DNA from: Selenomonas sp. AE3005
GTDB taxonomy: Bacteria > Bacillota > Negativicutes > Selenomonadales > Selenomonadaceae
Direction of reading: 5' to 3'
Length of the DNA: 64,000 nt
Assembly: GCF_000686945.1 (NCBI RefSeq)
Contig: NZ_KK366041.1
Span: 21,685-85,684, forward strand
Both the position numbers and the translations under genes were made by a program. The notes under the pieces were generated by a model. That model ran no database searches. It had not been told where the DNA came from and saw nothing but the letters and a program-made list of their open reading frames with translations. This document shows positions 1-9,020 of the stretch, piece after piece. Position 1 is the stretch's first letter, and every line of letters begins with the position of its first letter.

Positions 1-38
1 GTGTGTAGTGCTGGAGAAAAAAATGTAATACTTGACTT

Positions 39-230
39 TCAACCGCCCGCCACTGCTTTTTCGTGGGCCTTGGCTGTTGCCTGCACTATTTCTTCATAGC
101 CGGTCAAGGCGGCAAAGGGGGCGAATTGGGCGGCGCGTTTGTGCATGGCCATACGTATGTGCCTCTGCGGTTCGGGGCGCGGCAGGTTGATTATGTGCTG
201 GTAGTCCTTGATATCTCTATCTATTATCAT
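39..230 (-). CDS. Small YolD-like protein paired with Y-family polymerase
   Basis: A 63-residue protein whose ATG overlaps the stop of the polymerase gene upstream by four bases (ATGA), so the two are translationally coupled. It contains the block RAAQFAPFAALTGYEE, which is typical of the short YolD-like proteins that follow UmuC/UvrX-type polymerase genes in Firmicutes, plasmids and phages. The molecular role of the family is not well defined; association with SOS mutagenesis is inferred from the conserved pairing. No transmembrane or signal segment is visible. Only short non-coding sequence remains between its end and the window edge. Confidence 0.7.
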   Translation of the reverse strand: MIIDRDIKDYQHIINLPRPEPQRHIRMAMHKRAAQFAPFAALTGYEEIVQATAKAHEKAVAGG

Positions 231-1726
231 GCCTTGTGTCCTCCTATCTCGCTGTTCCTGATAATTGTCCTGGCCTCTTCTTTGAGGTTGGCGGCCTTTA
301 GGATAGCGTTTTTGCCAAAGCGGTGCTTTATGGCAATCATGGTATGCTGCAGGGATTTTTCCCGTTTTTCGGCACGTTGTTCCTTTAGCTCCTGACGGGC
401 GCGTTCTTCCCAGTTGTCAAACAGGCTGTACTCCACCAGCGCCGCTTTTTGACGTGTTAGGCTGTCCTCAGTCAGCAGCCGTCCCATGGTGATACTTATC
501 CGGCGGACGTAAAGCGCCGGATTGGCAATGCGTTCATAAAGGGCCAGCGTCTCTTTAAGCAGGCGTTTGGTGGACGATGTATATTGGGGCAAGCTCGTTG
601 TCCCGTGGGCGGATTTTGGCACCCTGCGCCCGTAGTGGTCGATATGCACTTCCCCTGTGTAATACGGGGAAATATTGCAGATATCGTAGCCGACGTCCAG
701 CACCACCTGATTGGTCACCAAGCCTTTTTCCACGAGGTCAAGGATTAACTGGTCAGCCATTTCCCAGACGATTAGCCGTGCCTGTTCGTAATTATATGGC
801 ACATGCAGCACCTGACCGCTCGACAGACTGGTACTTGCCGGGCGGTATTTTTTTACGGCCTCCATGGTGCAGGGTTCATAGCCCCAGGCATGGTCAATCA
901 GGAGTTCTGCCGCCACGCCAAAGGCTTTGTACAGGGAGTTTTCCCCGTCAACAGTCAGCGACCACCTGGCAATGTCGCCCATGGAGTAAAGCCCCATCCG
1001 TGAAAGCCGGCCGGCATAGCCTTTGCCCACGCGCCAAAAATCGGTGATAGGCGTATGCGCCCACATTTTTTCGCGGTAGCTCTGCTCGTCAAGTTCCGCA
1101 ATCCGCACACCGTCCTTGTCGGGGGCCATGTGCTTGGCGGTGATATCCATAGCCACCTTGGCCAGGTACATATTCGTGCCAATACCGACGGTGGCCGTAA
1201 TGCCGGTTTCTGCCAGCACGGCCCGCACCATCTGCAAGGCCAGTTCGTGGGCGGTCAGGCGGCAGGTTTTCAGGTACGGCGTGGCATGGATAAACACCTC
1301 ATCAATGGAATACGGGTGGACGTCCATAGGTGAAACAAAGCGCAGGTACACGCCATACACCCGAGAGCTGTATTCCATATAAAGCGCCATGCGCGGCGGG
1401 GCCACGATGTAACCTATAGCCAAGCGTGGATTTTTCGCCAGTTCCAGCGCGTCAAAAGACTCCCCCTGCAGCTTTTTACCGGGAGCAAAATACCGCCGGG
1501 CACCGTTGGCAAATTTGACTTTCTCCACCACCTCAAACAGCCTTGCCCGCCCCGATATACCATAAGCCTTGATAGACGGCGTGGCCGCCAGGCAGATGGT
1601 CTTTTCCGTGCGGCTTTCGTCAGCCACCACCAGATTGGTGGTCAGAGGATCAAGGCCTCTTTCCACACACTCCACCGACGCGTAGAAAGATTTGAGGTCA
1701 ATGGCAATGTAACTTTCCTTATCCAT
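227..1726 (-). CDS. Y-family translesion DNA polymerase (UmuC/UvrX-like)
   Basis: About 499 residues. The palm motifs are visible: YIAIDLKSFYASVE at the N-terminus (first catalytic Asp, steric gate region) and SIDEVFIHAT around residue 140 (second acidic pair). Thumb and little-finger regions follow, then a charged C-terminal tail rich in Glu, Arg and Lys. This is the usual length for plasmid- or phage-borne UvrX/DinP-like polymerases that copy past damaged bases. The ATG at 1726 is preferred because AGGTG lies about seven bases upstream; an in-frame GTG at 1735 would have no space for a ribosome site. The gene is followed by a coupled YolD-like gene. Direct and inverted repeats of GTGTAAT type just upstream suggest repressor control. 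Confidence 0.85.
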   Translation of the reverse strand: MDKESYIAIDLKSFYASVECVERGLDPLTTNLVVADESRTEKTICLAATPSIKAYGISGRARLFEVVEKVKFANGARRYFAPGKKLQGESFDALELAKNPRLAIGYIVAPPRMALYMEYSSRVYGVYLRFVSPMDVHPYSIDEVFIHATPYLKTCRLTAHELALQMVRAVLAETGITATVGIGTNMYLAKVAMDITAKHMAPDKDGVRIAELDEQSYREKMWAHTPITDFWRVGKGYAGRLSRMGLYSMGDIARWSLTVDGENSLYKAFGVAAELLIDHAWGYEPCTMEAVKKYRPASTSLSSGQVLHVPYNYEQARLIVWEMADQLILDLVEKGLVTNQVVLDVGYDICNISPYYTGEVHIDHYGRRVPKSAHGTTSLPQYTSSTKRLLKETLALYERIANPALYVRRISITMGRLLTEDSLTRQKAALVEYSLFDNWEERARQELKEQRAEKREKSLQHTMIAIKHRFGKNAILKAANLKEEARTIIRNSEIGGHKA

Positions 1727-1735
1727 AACATACAC

Positions 1736-1775
1736 CTGTGTAATTCGTGTAATCTACTTACACATAGTGTAGCAA
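1736..1775 (-). promoter_or_regulatory. Candidate operator upstream of the Y-family polymerase
   Basis: Two direct repeats of GTGTAAT (1738-1744 and 1747-1753) are followed by a perfect inverted repeat TACAC-ATA-GTGTA (1759-1771). This density of repeated half-sites between the polymerase start and the palindromic element suggests a repressor-binding region, possibly damage-responsive. It does not match the Gram-positive LexA box (GAAC-N4-GTTC), so the binding protein is unknown. Confidence 0.35.
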
Positions 1776-1782
1776 AATAAAT

Positions 1783-1818
1783 GACGGCTGACAAGTGAAA
1801 TTTGACTTGTCAGCCGCC
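1783..1818. repeat. Palindromic intergenic element, copy A
   Basis: A perfect 12-bp inverted repeat (CGGCTGACAAGT at 1785-1796 and its complement at 1805-1816) around an 8-base loop. The core GGCTGAC...GTCAGCCGCC recurs at 8696-8730 and 17931-17968. Together with copy B it brackets the helicase/PIWI-like module. It may act as a terminator or be a small repeated mobile or RNA element. Confidence 0.7.
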
Positions 1819-1951
1819 CATGTTAAATATTATGGCAACTTATAAATCACATTCCCCTGCAGGCTATGCACAGCCTAAGTAGTGACATTCGTCTAATTTG
1901 CTATTCACCAGAAGATGAGGCCGTAGATTCATAGCTGATATAAATGGTCTC

Positions 1952-4276
1952 TTAACCCCCTGCCGCTGTCTCACGCACATGTAGATTGATAAATTCTCGT
2001 AAATATTTATACGGCATAGGCCATGCTGTATCCTCCCCCCATTTTATATGCTCAAATGTTAAAAAGGGCAGCAGGCAATGATATAAAAACTCCTTGCGCT
2101 CGTCTAAATCACATAACCCTTCCAGATATATCTCCCGCGCCGGAGTACCGCGCTCTAATACACTTGCACGAATTCCGCCATTTTGACCGCGCCAATAGTA
2201 GATATGTTTACCATCTTCCATAAAGGCAGCATGTAACCCCAGCATCATACGATAATACCTGTCTATAATTTCACCACTTCTATAGTTTAATTTTATATCA
2301 ATATTCAGTTTTTCTTTTATTATTTTTTGCACTGTTAAAAACATCGATCTATCCGTTACACCATCAGGCAATTTCTTCCGCAAATCTTCAGGAAAAACAT
2401 TTACGCTTGCTTTATATTCTTTATATGCTTTTTTTAAGCCAGAAAAGGTGATATATTCACTTTCACCATTATTTTTTATCATATCTTTTAAACAAGCTAC
2501 CAATGGATATGTTTTATCTCCGTCCATACTTACGGTATTATACCATGTTTTTAAAGACAGACCTTTAGTTTCTACTTCTCTACCTGCCTTCACAAAATCA
2601 TAGAATTCTCTATAATTAGGCAAGGGATAGATTTTTCCCAATGATATTCCAAAGTTCACTGTTTTGCCTTTCCATTCAGTCATACCAGCTAAGGTAATTG
2701 GTTTATCCTTTCTTTCTATGCTACGATACATACACGCAAGCTGTTTATCTGAAATTTCTCGCTCCGTATCAACACCTTCTTTCATAAATTTCATTGTACC
2801 ATTGGGAGAGAGAATACTAAAGTAAAGCGCTTCATCTTTATACAAATATTTTCCGGGATTAGGATTTTTGGTGCAAAGCAGTAAATCTGACTCTAAAAGA
2901 TTTTTTCCACCAGTCAAATAAAATGAACTAATTTGCTGGCGAATATCAGCTATCTCACGAAGTTCCATAAGTTCCGTTCTTATCAAACCCTGATACCCAT
3001 CATTTCTATCGATGATAACTTGTTGCACAGTTTTGCTAGTCAAACGAACAGAAACCCCCAGTACATTTTCTTTGTCATAATATGGATCATTTTCATGTTG
3101 CCCTTGATAGTCATTGCGATCTTTTCCCAAGATAATCATGCCCACACGATTTAAACCATCCCATTTCATGTAAGGTTTATCGCTCATTTCACAGCATTCT
3201 ACAGATTTAAAGTATGACGCAAAAGCATTCTGTAACGCCCTAAAATAAAGTGACTGCGGGACACCTATCGAGTCACAATCTCTGGCAAAGCAAATATCCA
3301 GATGGATATTTGTTGTCCACTTATATATCATTTCAGCCCATAGCTTATCCTGCGGCACAGGACTAATCATCTCCATATTCTCATCGAATTTCTGTTTTTT
3401 ATTCCTTTTATATGAGCGAATTTCAGTTGCATCTATTTCCTTAAACACAAAAGATATAATATCACCTGCAATGTTTGACGCAGATTCCAATACGTTATGC
3501 ATTTGATACAATTTGGCAGATTTTTCATCCTTCCCTTTTAACAGAAAGGCAAGCTCTTCTTTCCTGTTTCTTAAGAACCAAGGTTTTTTTTGCACAAAAA
3601 CACCATTAAGAATTTCATCGCTGGGTATATCCCTATACTTGCATCGCCGCATATAATTCCCACCAACTAAAAACTGCTCCCGTGGTCTTTTTTTACCCTT
3701 ATTCCAAAAATACCAATTATCCCCTTGAATTGACGCAAATGTTACTACCTTAAACGATAAAATATTACGTTCATCAACCCGAAGTTCTAAAGCAGGCGCA
3801 ACTGTACCGTTACCGGCTTTCCTCGTTTTCTGTACTATTAGACATCTTCCAGTCGAATTACTGAACGGATCCTGCCATGTCACAGCATTAAGAAACAACT
3901 GCCTGATAATAGATGTACTATCCTGATATTTCCTATAAAATCTCAAATCCTGTTCACTTTTAATTATCTGAATGTGATAACCTGAATCGCCACAATTTTC
4001 CTTAGTATAATTGTGCAAAGCTATATGATAATCCTGCTCATCAATGTTATTATCCTTTTTGAAAAGAATATACACAGCTCTTTCTCCAAAACCATTATAT
4101 AGACATGATACAACAGAAGAAAGTTTCGCGTTTTTTATATGTTCAAAGAAAACATCATATTGGAACTTTAAGTCTTTATCTCTATCCGAGGATAGGCGAA
4201 ACAGATAATAACGCTTATTCAACGACTCCCAATTTACCACATCATTAACAAATTGATTTATTTTAATTTTTGCCAT
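1952..4276 (-). CDS. Putative PIWI/Argonaute-like partner (DdmE-like) of a helicase-nuclease
   Basis: 774 residues, start overlapping the end of the helicase-nuclease gene by 14 bases, so both are one translation unit. The C-terminus reads GTPAREIYL (from about residue 710), then LLPFLTFEHIKW and WPMPYKYLREF. This order resembles the end of PIWI domains (GTARP-type strand, LT..W, LP..YA). I cannot locate a DEDX catalytic tetrad, so if it is an Argonaute relative it is probably a non-cleaving, guide-binding one. The N-terminal half (MAKIKINQF onwards) is not recognised. DdmE proteins and pPIWI-RE proteins are known partners of helicases and nucleases in plasmid defence, and the gene pairing here is the main support. 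It is AT-rich compared with flanking genes, suggesting transfer. The alternative is an unrelated helicase accessory protein. Confidence 0.45.
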   Translation of the reverse strand: MAKIKINQFVNDVVNWESLNKRYYLFRLSSDRDKDLKFQYDVFFEHIKNAKLSSVVSCLYNGFGERAVYILFKKDNNIDEQDYHIALHNYTKENCGDSGYHIQIIKSEQDLRFYRKYQDSTSIIRQLFLNAVTWQDPFSNSTGRCLIVQKTRKAGNGTVAPALELRVDERNILSFKVVTFASIQGDNWYFWNKGKKRPREQFLVGGNYMRRCKYRDIPSDEILNGVFVQKKPWFLRNRKEELAFLLKGKDEKSAKLYQMHNVLESASNIAGDIISFVFKEIDATEIRSYKRNKKQKFDENMEMISPVPQDKLWAEMIYKWTTNIHLDICFARDCDSIGVPQSLYFRALQNAFASYFKSVECCEMSDKPYMKWDGLNRVGMIILGKDRNDYQGQHENDPYYDKENVLGVSVRLTSKTVQQVIIDRNDGYQGLIRTELMELREIADIRQQISSFYLTGGKNLLESDLLLCTKNPNPGKYLYKDEALYFSILSPNGTMKFMKEGVDTEREISDKQLACMYRSIERKDKPITLAGMTEWKGKTVNFGISLGKIYPLPNYREFYDFVKAGREVETKGLSLKTWYNTVSMDGDKTYPLVACLKDMIKNNGESEYITFSGLKKAYKEYKASVNVFPEDLRKKLPDGVTDRSMFLTVQKIIKEKLNIDIKLNYRSGEIIDRYYRMMLGLHAAFMEDGKHIYYWRGQNGGIRASVLERGTPAREIYLEGLCDLDERKEFLYHCLLPFLTFEHIKWGEDTAWPMPYKYLREFINLHVRETAAGG

Positions 4277-7200
4277 TATTTTCCCCTCCTATCATATCCG
4301 CAATAAAATTTTTTATAGCCTCTTTGGCCTCATCACAAATATTATCAACCAAGTATTTTCCCACAATAGGCTTAAGCAGTTGCGGGATTTGAAGAATATG
4401 TAGTTTTCTGTCTTCTAATTCGATAAAGTATTTCTTCGGAGTAAGTATTGGAGTGTTTACACGATTGCTCAAAATCCGTGTATTTATAATGACAACTCCT
4501 TGTATATCCTTTCCACTGTCGATAACTGTTTTTATTTTTTTCGATAAATGACCTAAACTATAAGAAGATTCGACATAATCGTGAAAGCTGTTTTCTGTCA
4601 TAAATTTAGCATCAAAGTATATACCTGAAGCCTCTTTGATTGCTCTATCAAAAAGCTCGTAAATATTTTCTGATAAAGCCTTCGGCGTATACCCCAAATA
4701 TTTTGACAGGAAAACATCCTGTATGATTTCACCAATACGTCCCTTACAAACCTGTTCAAAAAAAGATGGTACTGGAAGATACAGTTGCGGCTCCCATTCT
4801 ATAGGAATATGCAATTTTTTAAAAGCTTCGTGGAACTCTATACATTGATCATACAATGGCAATTGTAATGCATCCGCAGACATCTCAGACCATCCATCTC
4901 CCGGAGGAGTATCACTAACCTCAGAAATACGCACATATCGACCGGTTTGCCTATTGTTCTCAAATTTATAATATCTTTTGCAAATTGGTTTTCCTGTCAG
5001 AGAGCGAATAAATATATTTCGCTCTTTCGCTCCCTCTATGCTAGGATACAGAAAATCTGATGAATCTCTGCACTTAACATAGTTTTGTAAGCAATAAGTA
5101 TGCAGGTCATCAAACTTCAATCTAGCAAGTTCATCGGCTTTACTTTGGCCTTCTTCCCCAAAGTGTTGGGCGATTTCCGATAACAGTTTTCCAAAATTAT
5201 TAGATGCTGTTATAAGATGTTGTTTATTTAATTGTTCAATATGCTGCTCATATGAATAGTCTGGACTAACACCACGTTTATTTGCTTCCTCCATAATGAT
5301 TTTAATATAATGATTATGATTAAGTTTTGATGCGCCATAAATAATCTGCCATGGATACTTTAACAATTCATTTTGCACGCAAATCATTATTTCACTGTAT
5401 CTGTTTTTCCCACGTGTAATACGCCCTATCGCTTGTACGACGATTTGCAAAGCTGATATTTGCGTACTAATCAATTTTTTTGGACTAAAATTATTAAATG
5501 TTTTCGTATTTTCATCTTGAATGATTTTTAATGCATAATTATTCAGCCCGGTCTTAAATTCGTCAATAGATATTTCATTATAATCTCTAAGTCTACAAAG
5601 ATAGTCCAATCCTTGGATAAATGCTTCAGGAAGTTTTGAAATAATGTTCATCTTATCTTGTGGCATGATAAACGGGAAAACATATGTAGGCATACCGGTA
5701 TAACATCCCTGAAAGTCAACCATAATAAACGGATCTGATGAGATTTGATGATTAAACCAACGATTAACTTGTTCTTCGTAATGCTGCTTTCCTGCCTTTA
5801 TTATTTTGAGACGTTTTCTTTCAAATTCGGTTACATCATCATCATCTCCTATGCAATGAATCCTTTCATCATATAAATCCTGAAATGGCGCCGGATAAAT
5901 TGGATTAAACGAACGCCCGGCCGATGCGTATGAGGTAATAATGAAAGCACGCTCTCCTTTTGCCAATCGGAATAGAACAGGACGTAAATTCTTTTCATTA
6001 ACATCATATTCCGTTTTTTCATCGCGAAAATGAGTTGCCTTAAAGAAATATAACCATTTATCACATTCATAAAATTCATATTTTGTATGAATATAATTAT
6101 TTAATACGGCAATGACTAAAGCAGCTCTTTTCAAAAAATGTTCATACTCACATAATGAAGCCGTATTAAAAAACAGAAAGGAACGAATATCATTATCCAA
6201 GAAACTGCGGAAACACTCAAGAAAAATACAAATATATCGCATCCTGTACTCCATTTTTCCGTCAGCTTTTATTTTTTGTATCAAAATTTCTAATTCTTCA
6301 TAAAAATCTTCTGCATAGCCTACAGAATCCTCAACACCTATATCAGCCAAGGCATCACAAAGGTCTTTTTTTCGGTAATAATGTAATCTTTTACATATTT
6401 CATCTTTTATATCCTGAGTAGATATTTCTATTAGTTTCTCATCAGGAACAATACAAGATACATTAACCTCCTGTTTTTTAGTATTAAAGCGATTTTTCGA
6501 ATCGAAGTTTCGGCTTATCACTCGACAAAGATTATCTGAAGGATAATATAGTATTTTGTCTCCAATATCAGAAATGTAATTATAGTTAAGATTTGTAAGA
6601 ATTGAATCATAATGTGACGTAGCGGAAAGGCCATAAATCAACACATGACTATCATTATCGTTTCTCAACTTATTATCAGCAGAAAGATTTTTATTGTTTG
6701 GCGATGTTAAATGAAGGAAAAAATTTTCACATGACGATACACAATCACATGATGATATATCATCTTTTTGATAATGACTATAATCCTGTTTTGGCCACAC
6801 TATATGATAACCACGATTAAAAAACGAATAAACAGCCGGAATAAACAGGAATTTATTGTTCCTACGATAACCAAAAGTATCGCGGCTTAATTCTTGCAGC
6901 ACTAAACTCACATATGGATTGGCATATATGCTCGTATTGGAATCATATAAGCCAAACTCGTCCAACACCGTCGTTACGCATTGTTTCAAATTAATTTCAC
7001 GAAAGATACTTAAATCTTCATTATAATTGTTTTCTTTATTCGATTTACTCCGTATTATCTTTTTATTTATCAATTCATGATAGATGCGTACAATAAAGGA
7101 TATTTTGGCAATCACGCTGCGATTAAACATGGTAATATCATGTATAAAATCACGTAACTTTAAATAATTATTATCATCTTGCTTTTCCTTTTTTCCAACA

Positions 7201-8516
7201 GTGGAACATATTTTATTATGCGGTGACCATTCATCAGAATCTCCATCTTTATATGGCATAATATATTCAAATATATTTTTTTCACTTTCATGATTCGATA
7301 ATGAACATCTTAATAATGGATAGCCAAATATAGCTAAGTAAATAAACTCCGGTTCATCATTTTCAAATTTAAAATCATTAGGCAAAAAAGGATATTTTTC
7401 CAGAATATTATCGATTTTACTGTCTATTTGTTCGCAATATTTGGTTATTTTGTTATGAAGTACCTTATTTTCACCTTCTAATTCACCATGAAAACCTTTG
7501 CCTAATTTCGATAACCGCTTATAGCGTAGTTTTAAAAGTTGTTGTGCTAATCCGATAATTCCATATCGATTATTTCTTGCCTCATCATATCGAATTTTAT
7601 TATATTCAATTATAAACTCATCTAGTTCATCAATAAATAAGTGAATAACCGGCTTAGATGAAAATTGCTTTCTAATCGAATTAAAATAAAATGATGGTGC
7701 AATAATTGGATCAATAATCCGCAGTGCTTTTGCAGCTGTCATAAAAAAGACCTTACGTTTAGGATTAAATAATTCCATTGCAGGAAATAACTTTCGAAAT
7801 ATCCCAAAAATTCGTTCTTCTTTGTATATATTTTCATAATCTTCCCATTCATTGATTTCAGCTATTTTTTTCAATATTATTTTTAAGTTCGTAACCATGA
7901 CTCTATAATTAGCTATTTCAAAAGCATCATCTTTTTTCAACAAAAATATTTGACTATAATACGTGGAACATTCGATATTTGTATTATCATTTTTCCCGGT
8001 CATCAAGATATAATGATAATACATTTTTGCACAATCTCGATAACTCTTTAAAAAATTTTCTAAATAAGGGGCTAGTTTTCCACCAAATCTTTCGCAATAT
8101 TCTATGAATGGTGTAATCATTTGTTCTACTTTTTGAACCATTCCTTCTTCCTTTAATTCTGAAAAATTATCTCCCCAGCATTCTTTCAAAGCGTCCAAGC
8201 GAGAATGTAAAATAACATAATTTTCTTTCAGCTTAGGAAATGAACCATTATTTATATCCTGAATAGGGGCATCCAATTTCTTGGGATAGATATAAAATAG
8301 CTTAAATTCCTTTATAATATCGCCATCTTTTCTATGGTTTACCTTTGGTTCTATTTTTCCCTCCAGTAGTGCTTCTGCAAACCAAAGAAATGAATATGTT
8401 TTTCCTTGTCCGGTAGCTGCATCTACTAACATCATATTGTGACGATAATCCATTTGATACTGTTCGTAAAACTCTTTATACAGTAATGCTATATCCGGAC
8501 ACTGTTTATAATTCAT
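4263..8516 (-). CDS. SF2 helicase fused to PD-(D/E)XK nuclease (DdmD-like)
   Basis: 1417 residues from the ATG at 8516, which follows a strong ribosome site (GGGAGGAG, five bases away). The frame stays open upstream to 8639, but those extra 41 codons belong to a fragment of another gene (see 8557-8694). Helicase motifs: Walker A DAATGQGKT (residues 32-40), Walker B FIDELDE (D296, E297), motif III LSATS (631-633), a TSYASAGRSFNP segment, and motif VI QAIGRITRG (1028-1036, two Arg). Near the C-terminus GRIGEII (E1263) and YFDAKF (D1302, K1304) fit a PD-(D/E)XK nuclease. Large unassigned inserts lie between the RecA lobes. A helicase-nuclease coupled to a PIWI-like gene is the DdmDE plan for destroying plasmids. 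The assignment to that family is an inference; the helicase part is secure. Confidence 0.75.
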   Translation of the reverse strand: MNYKQCPDIALLYKEFYEQYQMDYRHNMMLVDAATGQGKTYSFLWFAEALLEGKIEPKVNHRKDGDIIKEFKLFYIYPKKLDAPIQDINNGSFPKLKENYVILHSRLDALKECWGDNFSELKEEGMVQKVEQMITPFIEYCERFGGKLAPYLENFLKSYRDCAKMYYHYILMTGKNDNTNIECSTYYSQIFLLKKDDAFEIANYRVMVTNLKIILKKIAEINEWEDYENIYKEERIFGIFRKLFPAMELFNPKRKVFFMTAAKALRIIDPIIAPSFYFNSIRKQFSSKPVIHLFIDELDEFIIEYNKIRYDEARNNRYGIIGLAQQLLKLRYKRLSKLGKGFHGELEGENKVLHNKITKYCEQIDSKIDNILEKYPFLPNDFKFENDEPEFIYLAIFGYPLLRCSLSNHESEKNIFEYIMPYKDGDSDEWSPHNKICSTVGKKEKQDDNNYLKLRDFIHDITMFNRSVIAKISFIVRIYHELINKKIIRSKSNKENNYNEDLSIFREINLKQCVTTVLDEFGLYDSNTSIYANPYVSLVLQELSRDTFGYRRNNKFLFIPAVYSFFNRGYHIVWPKQDYSHYQKDDISSCDCVSSCENFFLHLTSPNNKNLSADNKLRNDNDSHVLIYGLSATSHYDSILTNLNYNYISDIGDKILYYPSDNLCRVISRNFDSKNRFNTKKQEVNVSCIVPDEKLIEISTQDIKDEICKRLHYYRKKDLCDALADIGVEDSVGYAEDFYEELEILIQKIKADGKMEYRMRYICIFLECFRSFLDNDIRSFLFFNTASLCEYEHFLKRAALVIAVLNNYIHTKYEFYECDKWLYFFKATHFRDEKTEYDVNEKNLRPVLFRLAKGERAFIITSYASAGRSFNPIYPAPFQDLYDERIHCIGDDDDVTEFERKRLKIIKAGKQHYEEQVNRWFNHQISSDPFIMVDFQGCYTGMPTYVFPFIMPQDKMNIISKLPEAFIQGLDYLCRLRDYNEISIDEFKTGLNNYALKIIQDENTKTFNNFSPKKLISTQISALQIVVQAIGRITRGKNRYSEIMICVQNELLKYPWQIIYGASKLNHNHYIKIIMEEANKRGVSPDYSYEQHIEQLNKQHLITASNNFGKLLSEIAQHFGEEGQSKADELARLKFDDLHTYCLQNYVKCRDSSDFLYPSIEGAKERNIFIRSLTGKPICKRYYKFENNRQTGRYVRISEVSDTPPGDGWSEMSADALQLPLYDQCIEFHEAFKKLHIPIEWEPQLYLPVPSFFEQVCKGRIGEIIQDVFLSKYLGYTPKALSENIYELFDRAIKEASGIYFDAKFMTENSFHDYVESSYSLGHLSKKIKTVIDSGKDIQGVVIINTRILSNRVNTPILTPKKYFIELEDRKLHILQIPQLLKPIVGKYLVDNICDEAKEAIKNFIADMIGGENNGKN

Positions 8517-8556
8517 AATTACTCCTCCCAAATATACAAAACTACCTTTATTTATA

Positions 8557-8694
8557 TTGGACACAGGCCATTCTTCTTCCGTAAGCGGCGGCTTGCCCTG
8601 CTCCTTCCTCTGCTGATTTTCCCACTCTCGCAGGTCCAACCGTTCTTCAATCGATATTGTACTCCATGAATCTCCGGGGGCCAGGTTCCGTATT
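8557..8694 (-). pseudogene. Internal fragment of a paralogue of the gene at 9845-10501
   Basis: These 138 bases align without gaps to 9954-10091, with about 13 mismatches counted by eye. Translated, both give the block EERL(E/D)LREWEN and GKPPLTEEEWPV in the same frame. The homology stops abruptly at both ends: at 8557, about 40 bases upstream of the helicase start, and at 8694, directly beside palindromic copy B. It is therefore a remnant of a second copy of the 218-residue gene, broken where the helicase module joins. It has no start of its own and makes the helicase reading frame look 41 codons too long. Confidence 0.8.
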
Positions 8695-8695
8695 A

Positions 8696-8764
8696 GGCGG
8701 CTGACAGGTCAATTTGACTCGTCAGCCGCCCGGCTTGTTTATTGACTTGTCATTTTTCCAGCCG
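8696..8764. repeat. Palindromic intergenic element, copy B
   Basis: Perfect 10-bp arms GGCGGCTGAC (8696-8705) and GTCAGCCGCC (8721-8730) around a TTGAC-containing loop. The sequence GTCATTTTTCCAGCCGT follows (from 8749) and is also found 3' of copy C, so the repeated unit extends beyond the hairpin. It abuts the truncated paralogue fragment exactly. Confidence 0.75.
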
Positions 8765-8825
8765 TTTTAATTACTGTATGAGTTTTCCCTGCTAAATGCC
8801 ATTATGCTGCCAGTTATAAGTTAAG

Positions 8826-9011
8826 TTATCTAAAGTGACTTATATCATAGTCAAGCGGAGCCGAATACAGGGCTTCATGAACTTTTAAATCATCCGAATC
8901 ATCGCCCACCTCTGATTTCCGTTTTGCAAAATCATAGCTTGGGCAATCGAGAACCTGTGATAGCTTGGCCACAAGAAAGCTGTTGCGGGTAGGTCCGCCG
9001 CCATTATCCAT
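8826..9011 (-). CDS. Hypothetical protein, 61 residues
   Basis: A short frame beginning MDNGGGPTRNSFLVAKLSQVL and ending ALDYDISHFR-like. No domain is recognised. No convincing ribosome site precedes the ATG, which lies ten bases past the stop of the upstream gene. It may be the tail of a gene truncated during the rearrangement that placed copy B and the helicase module here, or a coupled small gene. Confidence 0.3.
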   Translation of the reverse strand: MDNGGGPTRNSFLVAKLSQVLDCPSYDFAKRKSEVGDDSDDLKVHEALYSAPLDYDISHFR

Positions 9012-9020
9012 ATATATCAG

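Noticed and set aside
24-33. TGTAATACTT near the window start as another peptide-gene promoter
   Set aside because: The partner block CGTA(C/T)GTATA is missing at the right distance and no small leader gene follows.
1736-1775. LexA (SOS) box before the Y-family polymerase
   Set aside because: No GAAC-N4-GTTC or CTGT-N8-ACAG match; only GTGTAAT repeats, reported as an operator of unknown binder.
2990-3030. VIIDRNDG in the 774-residue protein as the PIWI RDG catalytic motif
   Set aside because: It lies about 290 residues before the GTPAREIYL segment, too far for the usual PIWI spacing; not used as evidence of catalysis.
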